From DAORHV01 sp964458645 (GTDB taxonomy: Bacteria; Patescibacteriota; Gracilibacteria; Peribacterales; Peribacteraceae): 56,300 nucleotides of DNA. The position numbers and the translations under genes were made by a program. This document shows positions 52,109 through 56,300 of this stretch, piece after piece; within the stretch, counting starts at the first letter, position 1, and the number at the start of each line of letters is the position of its first letter. The DNA lies in NCBI GenBank assembly GCA_964458645.1, contig CAYWJU010000012.1, positions 1 through 56,300 on the forward strand, in the 5' to 3' direction. The notes beneath the pieces were generated by a model that saw only the letters and a program-made list of their open reading frames with translations, was not told the origin of the DNA and did no database searches.

Positions 52109-52194
52109 GCCGGGGTGGCGAAATGGCAGACGCATCAGCCTTAGGAGCTGACGGGGGCAACCCCATGGAGGTTCAAGTCCTCTCCCCGGCACCA
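52109..52194 (+). tRNA. tRNA-Leu (TAG anticodon)
   Basis: The 7-bp acceptor GCCGGGG/CCCCGGC has discriminator A and encoded CCA. The anticodon stem TCAGC/GCTGA holds loop CTTAGGA, anticodon TAG (reads CTA and other CTN). The long type II variable arm (GGGGGCAACCCC region) and T-arm GAGG-TTCAAGT-CCTC are normal for tRNA-Leu. Confidence 0.96.
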
Positions 52195-52213
52195 CTTATT
52201 GTTGCCATACCTG

Positions 52214-52245
52214 CAAAAAAACCCCGGCCTCACGAGAGGCCGGGG
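52214..52245 (-). terminator. Rho-independent terminator of the repeat-protein operon
   Basis: Perfect stem CCCCGGCCTC/GAGGCCGGGG (52222-52231, 52236-52245), loop of 4, with an A-tract (52214-52221) that gives a T-tract on the minus strand. It ends the 919-aa gene and may also act on tRNA-Leu. Confidence 0.9.
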
Positions 52246-52263
52246 AGAGTTGCTTTGCTGAGC

Positions 52264-55023
52264 TTACGTCGTAGGCAATGCCGCTCGTGCGCGCCGCGCA
52301 TCTGCAATATTGGTCTCCAACTCAACGATTCGAGCGCTGCCTGCCGAGTAGTGATCTTGGCGATGGATCAACTCATTGCGATACGCAGTCACCATGGCAT
52401 CCAGGCGACGCAATTTCGCAGGATTATCGGTTTGCGGCATACCTTCAGCGGTCGTGGATGCCGCCTGCAACTGCGTACTGATGGCCTCAACCTTGCCACG
52501 TTGGGCGGTGGCGATATCCGAAGCCAATGCCAGTTTCTGTGCGCGGATTTGCGTATTCAGTGCGGGCTCTCCGGCAACCGGAATATCTGGTACCTGGTAG
52601 CCAGCAAGATGTACCAACTCGGCCTGCATTGCATTGATGGCATTATCATAGCCACGCAAGACGGCCGGTCCATCCGTGCCGCTGGCGATTGCATTTGCAA
52701 GGGCCTTCTTGGCAACATCTGTCTCTTTGGAAAATTTCTCACGTGTCTCGGGTGTGTGCGGCAAGGGCGGCTCAATTGCGGCACGGTCTCGTAGAACTTG
52801 CGACAACTCGGTGGCATACGGCGCCTGCAATGCGGGATCTGTTGGGTAGTACCGCTGCAAAAAGGCAAGCTGCGTACGAAGTGCCGTTGCAACGGCGTCA
52901 AACTTCCGAAGTTTGGCAGGATTGTCGGTTTCCGGCATGTTGTGCGCCTGAGTCAAATCTTGCTCGCCCTTCCGCCAAATTGGACCGCGTAGGGACGTGC
53001 GTACTTCGCGGAGTGTTCCAATGTTATCAACCACAGTTTTCAGGCGTCCGGGGCTTACCGCGTCGGGATTGGCATATTCCTGCAGATGGGCCGCCTCGTT
53101 TTCATAGGCACCGATTGCTCGGTCGTAGGCCTGAATCGTGGCAGTATGGTCCGTTCCGCTGGCGATAGCGTTATCGAGTGTTTTCTGTGCTTCATCGCTG
53201 GCCTTTTGCAGTGCCTCGCGATTTTCAGGAGTGTGCGGCAAGCGCGGTCCTTCCGGGCCAGGGCCAGGAGGAGGCGTGTTGCCCTGCTTCTGCAGCTTCT
53301 CTCGCTCTTGTCGCAAGTCTTTATTCTGCTGCTCAAGACGAGTCTTCTCTTTCGTAATAGCCTCAACGCGCTCCTTTGTTGGTGCTGGCGGCCCACGTAG
53401 TTCGGCATCCAACTTCTTGATGGCCTCTTCATTACGCTTGATGGTTTTATCAATCTCTTCGATGCGCTTTGCATTTGGATTTTCTACTGGGGTGTTGGCA
53501 ATCTCCTTCTGCAATCGCTCGCGCTCTGCAGCCAACGACTTATTGTCTTTTTCGAGCTTGGAAATTCGCTCCTGGATCTCCTTGGTGCGCTTTTCGTTGG
53601 GAGCCGGGGGGCCGACGAGTTCGGCATTCAGCTTCTTGATCTCTTCTTCATTGCGCTTGATGGTGTTATCGATTTCACCGATGCGCTTCTGTCGGTCGGC
53701 ATTGTTCTGAGGATTCGTATTGGGCCGATTCAACGGCTTGTCATCTTTGCTCAATTTATTGACGAATCCGGACAAGAACGTCAGTGCACCCATGAGCTGC
53801 ATGCCGCTCAAATCGCGCGGATGAACGGTACGAACGGCAAGTTTTCCACCGATCGGCTCATTGGCGCGCATTTTGTCGCAAACCTGATTCAGGGTCATGA
53901 AACCATCGACACGAGCATCGGGGTTCACACCCATCATCATGAGGTTGCCCCTCTCGATATCGCGGTCTCCTGCGGTGGCATCGGGGTTGCCACCGATTTT
54001 TTCGACGTAGTTCGCCAGCGCAACGCGGATGTTGCCTACGATCCTCTGGCCACTTCCCGGCGGTAGCCGCTGCGGACTATTGAACGGCAATTCCCCTATG
54101 GCCGCCAGAATTTCCGCGGTGCGAGCGGGGTTATTCGTCGGGATTTCACTGCCGTTCGCCGCACCGCTTGCAACGACGTCCTGGCAAGCCTGAAGATGGC
54201 GCTTCAGCACATCGCGAGCGGCGGGGTTGGCATTCACGGCGGTAAAGAACTCATTCACGGCGCGTGCTTGGGCCGGATTCAATCGGAATGTTTTTACCAA
54301 CTGCTCCGATGTCGTACCGGGATTCAGCAATCCCGCAACAACGGCCTGACGCTGGATTGCGTTCATGCCTTCCACGCGTCGCAGGGCGTCGGTCAATACC
54401 GGAGCGGCTGCGGTCAATTGCTCCGGCGTCATAGCCGACAACGTGCGTGCGAATACCTCCTGCTCGGCAGGCGGCATGTTCATGATTTTCTTCTTCAGTC
54501 CTTCCGGCACGTTGCGCAGCGCATTTTGGAGATCCACGCGTCCGGTTTCACCGGTGGCCAGGGCAATGTTTTCACCCTGTTGAACGACGCGGTACGACGG
54601 AAAGCCGCGCGTGTTGCTCAATTCGGCAAGACGGGCGTTCACGTCGGCGATAATTTTGGTGACGCGCTGATCGCGTTCAGCCGTCAATTTGTTGGCAAGT
54701 TCGGGATCGCCATTGGCAACCGCCTCCTTGATTTGCTTGGCATAGCTGTCTTTAAAGTTGGCAAGACCAGTATTGAACGTGTTGAATGCGGCCGTGACGA
54801 GTTTTGTCTTGGCCTGCAGTTGCTCTTGCGTTGCACGTTGCACCTCCTGCCCGGTCGTCGCCTCGGTATTTTCGATGTTGAACGGCGGGGCGACCGCCTC
54901 GCTGTTAATCGGCGGAGCTTCCGGGCCACGTGGGTCTTCCGGCGGCATTAGGAAGGCCATGCGCGCTTCGCCCCATGTGTGAACCGAAGTGCGTGCGCCG
55001 TACAGAATGTGTGTGTTTTCCAT
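52264..55023 (-). CDS. 919-aa repeat protein with coiled coils
   Basis: No named family is recognised and no signal peptide or membrane helix is seen. Residues 1-440 are helical. A 73-residue coiled-coil unit occurs twice in tandem (about 447-519 and 520-580): RIGEIDNTIKRNEEEIKKLN with GPPAPNEKR, then RIEEIDKTIKRNEEAIKKLD with GPPAPTKER. After a Pro/Gly linker, a unit of about 160 aa occurs twice (about 593-752 and 753-919), each opening LPHTPENRE or LPHTPETRE, with ASGTD in the middle and MPETDNPAKLRKFDA or MPQTDNPAKLRRLDA near the end. The start ATG at 55023 is 4 nt after the upstream stop, so it is coupled to the 135-aa gene. Confidence 0.75.
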   Translation of the reverse strand: MENTHILYGARTSVHTWGEARMAFLMPPEDPRGPEAPPINSEAVAPPFNIENTEATTGQEVQRATQEQLQAKTKLVTAAFNTFNTGLANFKDSYAKQIKEAVANGDPELANKLTAERDQRVTKIIADVNARLAELSNTRGFPSYRVVQQGENIALATGETGRVDLQNALRNVPEGLKKKIMNMPPAEQEVFARTLSAMTPEQLTAAAPVLTDALRRVEGMNAIQRQAVVAGLLNPGTTSEQLVKTFRLNPAQARAVNEFFTAVNANPAARDVLKRHLQACQDVVASGAANGSEIPTNNPARTAEILAAIGELPFNSPQRLPPGSGQRIVGNIRVALANYVEKIGGNPDATAGDRDIERGNLMMMGVNPDARVDGFMTLNQVCDKMRANEPIGGKLAVRTVHPRDLSGMQLMGALTFLSGFVNKLSKDDKPLNRPNTNPQNNADRQKRIGEIDNTIKRNEEEIKKLNAELVGPPAPNEKRTKEIQERISKLEKDNKSLAAERERLQKEIANTPVENPNAKRIEEIDKTIKRNEEAIKKLDAELRGPPAPTKERVEAITKEKTRLEQQNKDLRQEREKLQKQGNTPPPGPGPEGPRLPHTPENREALQKASDEAQKTLDNAIASGTDHTATIQAYDRAIGAYENEAAHLQEYANPDAVSPGRLKTVVDNIGTLREVRTSLRGPIWRKGEQDLTQAHNMPETDNPAKLRKFDAVATALRTQLAFLQRYYPTDPALQAPYATELSQVLRDRAAIEPPLPHTPETREKFSKETDVAKKALANAIASGTDGPAVLRGYDNAINAMQAELVHLAGYQVPDIPVAGEPALNTQIRAQKLALASDIATAQRGKVEAISTQLQAASTTAEGMPQTDNPAKLRRLDAMVTAYRNELIHRQDHYSAGSARIVELETNIADARRARAALPTT

Positions 55024-55027
55024 AAAA

Positions 55028-55435
55028 CTAAGCGGAATGAATTTGTTGCTCAAGATCGAGCATGTCGGCGTCTTCGATTTTCTTATTGCTGTCTTCCAGA
55101 GATTTGAGCGCCTGCGCCTTGAATCGAACAACGGCGCCGTCACGCTTGGCCTGATATTGAGCGTACTGCTTGTCGTATTCGGCGTACGCTGCTGCATAAC
55201 GCTTGGCGCGCACCTGCTTTTCTTCGGGTGTTTCTGTGGCGTATTTCTCCTTCAGCGAACCCACGTTCACAGACGTCAACTCCGGATCGATGCTGCTCAT
55301 AATGCGGTCGTACACGGCTTGACCGTCTGGCAAATCAACATCGCTGAACGCAAACAGGCTTGCTCCGTCGAAATTCGGAATACCTCCCACGCTCGTTGTG
55401 CCTGTAGTTGTGCCGCTATCGGAATTGGTTTGCAT
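55028..55435 (-). CDS. Hypothetical protein, 135 aa, partner of the repeat protein
   Basis: The N-terminus is Ser/Thr/Gly-rich and flexible (NSDSGTTTGTTSVGG); the rest is a long charged helix (RAKRYAAAYAEYDKQYAQYQ). No domain is recognised. It is the first gene of the two-gene unit with the 919-aa protein. The ATG at 55435 is preferred over a TTG at 55468, which lies inside the promoter. Confidence 0.65.
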   Translation of the reverse strand: MQTNSDSGTTTGTTSVGGIPNFDGASLFAFSDVDLPDGQAVYDRIMSSIDPELTSVNVGSLKEKYATETPEEKQVRAKRYAAAYAEYDKQYAQYQAKRDGAVVRFKAQALKSLEDSNKKIEDADMLDLEQQIHSA

Positions 55436-55456
55436 GTTTGTATGCGAAATCTTCTT

Positions 55457-55485
55457 ATTGTAGCACAAAACGCCTTTTCGCTCAA
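55457..55485 (-). promoter_or_regulatory. Promoter of the 135-aa / 919-aa operon
   Basis: On the minus strand TTGAGC (55480-55485) and TACAAT (55457-55462) are 17 nt apart. The start codon is 21 nt past the -10, giving a short leader of about 14 nt. The promoter starts just 8 nt past the mfd stop. Confidence 0.7.
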
Positions 55486-55492
55486 TCGGAAG

Positions 55493-56300
55493 CTATTTCT
55501 TTGGTGTTTTCTTGGCGAGTAGGCCGATTTCAGCCGTGAGTCGCGGCAGCCATTCGGCACCCTCTTCACGCTCGTAGAAAGCTTGGGAAAGCCGCAGTGT
55601 CTGGCTCACGATGCGCCAATTCGAGTTCTTGGACAAGAGTTGCATGATTTCGTTGGCGGTGACGCGCGGCTGCAACGTGAGCACGATTTCTTTGTCGTTG
55701 CGGACGGTTTCAGCCTTCACGCGCATGACACCCGCGCGACGGCAAGCCATCTTCAGGCGCAGGATATCCAGTAGGTTGAGCACTTGTTTGGGCAGCGGTC
55801 CGTACTCTTCGCGCAAATCCTCGGAGAACTCCAGTAGCATGGCTTCATCTTCGCTGCCGGCCAGCTTCTGGTACACGCCGATTTTCTCTTCGTCGTCGGG
55901 AATGTAGAACGTGGGAATAAGTGCTTCGAACGGCAAAATGATTTCCGCGCTGGTGTTCGTGTCATCCTCTTCACGGTGGCCGCCGGCCTTCAGTTCCTCG
56001 ACCGCGCTCTTCAGCATGCGCAGGAAGTGGCTGACGCCTACGGTCTGCATGTTGCCGGACTGGTTGGCGCCCAGAATTTCACCGGCGCCGCGGATCTCCA
56101 GGTCGCGCATGGCGATCTGGAATCCGGAACCCAGTTCGCTGGCTTCCACAATGGCCTTCAGGCGTTTCTTGGCGTCGTCCTTCAGGCGCTGCGAGTGGTA
56201 CAAGAAGTACGAATAGGCTTGCAGTGAGCTGCGTCCGACACGGCCACGGAGCTGATACAGCTGCGACAGCCCAAAGGTATCGGCGCGGTCGACGAACATC
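55493..56300 (-). CDS. mfd: Transcription-repair coupling factor, C-terminal part
   Basis: Only the C-terminal 268-269 residues are in the window; the gene runs off the right edge. GLSQLYQLRGRVGRSSLQAY is helicase motif VI of Mfd, followed by the translocation motif region (ASELGSGFQIAMRDLEIRGAGEILGANQSG) and the C-terminal TRCF domain (IPDDEEKIGVYQKLAG, EDLREEYGPLPKQVLNLL). Mfd removes stalled RNA polymerase and recruits UvrA. The ATG near 56299 is not its start. Confidence 0.95.
   Translation of the reverse strand, partial: MFVDRADTFGLSQLYQLRGRVGRSSLQAYSYFLYHSQRLKDDAKKRLKAIVEASELGSGFQIAMRDLEIRGAGEILGANQSGNMQTVGVSHFLRMLKSAVEELKAGGHREEDDTNTSAEIILPFEALIPTFYIPDDEEKIGVYQKLAGSEDEAMLLEFSEDLREEYGPLPKQVLNLLDILRLKMACRRAGVMRVKAETVRNDKEIVLTLQPRVTANEIMQLLSKNSNWRIVSQTLRLSQAFYEREEGAEWLPRLTAEIGLLAKKTPKK

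Overview
The window looks like a chromosomal segment from a Candidate Phyla Radiation bacterium, most likely the Peregrinibacteria/Peribacteria lineage. This is inferred from style and gene content, not from a marker gene: about 55% GC, standard code with TGA used as stop, dense short operons, serine-homopolymer linkers in exported proteins, a single-copy peptidoglycan gene set, and many exported proteins I cannot assign. No 16S or ribosomal protein is present to confirm it.

Layout. 1-950: an expanded tRNA-like element, a GIY-YIG protein and a tiny Lys-rich protein. 956-8003: flavodoxin, a TrmB-type regulator with its own palindrome, malic enzyme, a methyltransferase-like protein, an MFS transporter, a BacNav-type channel and a divergent laccase-domain (YfiH/PgeF-like) protein. 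8058-11014: an operon pairing a membrane-tethered sigma-factor-like protein with a surface protein carrying DUF4215 Cys-rich repeats. 11098-15190: YraN, ComM, an HD-like protein, PyrF and a 37-aa membrane peptide. 15260-20058: SLH surface protein, TSUP exporter, MarR regulator, a prephenate-dehydratase-fold protein and tRNA-Arg. 20115-25949: MBL-like protein, then murA, lspA, ftsW, murG and a cyclophilin lipoprotein. 26000-32777: Nudix hydrolase, gltX, two membrane proteins, murB and a tandem-OB SSB. 32995-42196: five co-directional, tightly packed genes for large exported proteins, the first with a HELTH zincin motif. 42283-49389: dnaE, tsaC, nrdR and aspS. 49473-56300: GDPD, coiled-coil proteins, tRNA-Leu, a 919-aa repeat protein with a small partner, and the C-terminal end of mfd.

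Two patterns stand out. First, about 25 genes, on both strands and in unrelated families, have a TAnnnT-like -10 box ending only 5-9 nt before the start codon and no Shine-Dalgarno sequence. Most transcription units here are therefore probably leaderless, with downstream cistrons coupled by ATGA or near-zero overlaps. Second, the window encodes a large exported repertoire. The 9.2-kb HELTH-zincin operon is the best candidate for an undescribed system; the sigma-like/DUF4215 pair and the 919-aa repeat protein with its 135-aa partner come next. A 16-bp palindrome, GTGTAC-GA(A/G)(A/G)-GTACAC, occurs only upstream of comM and ssb and suggests a small DNA-processing regulon.
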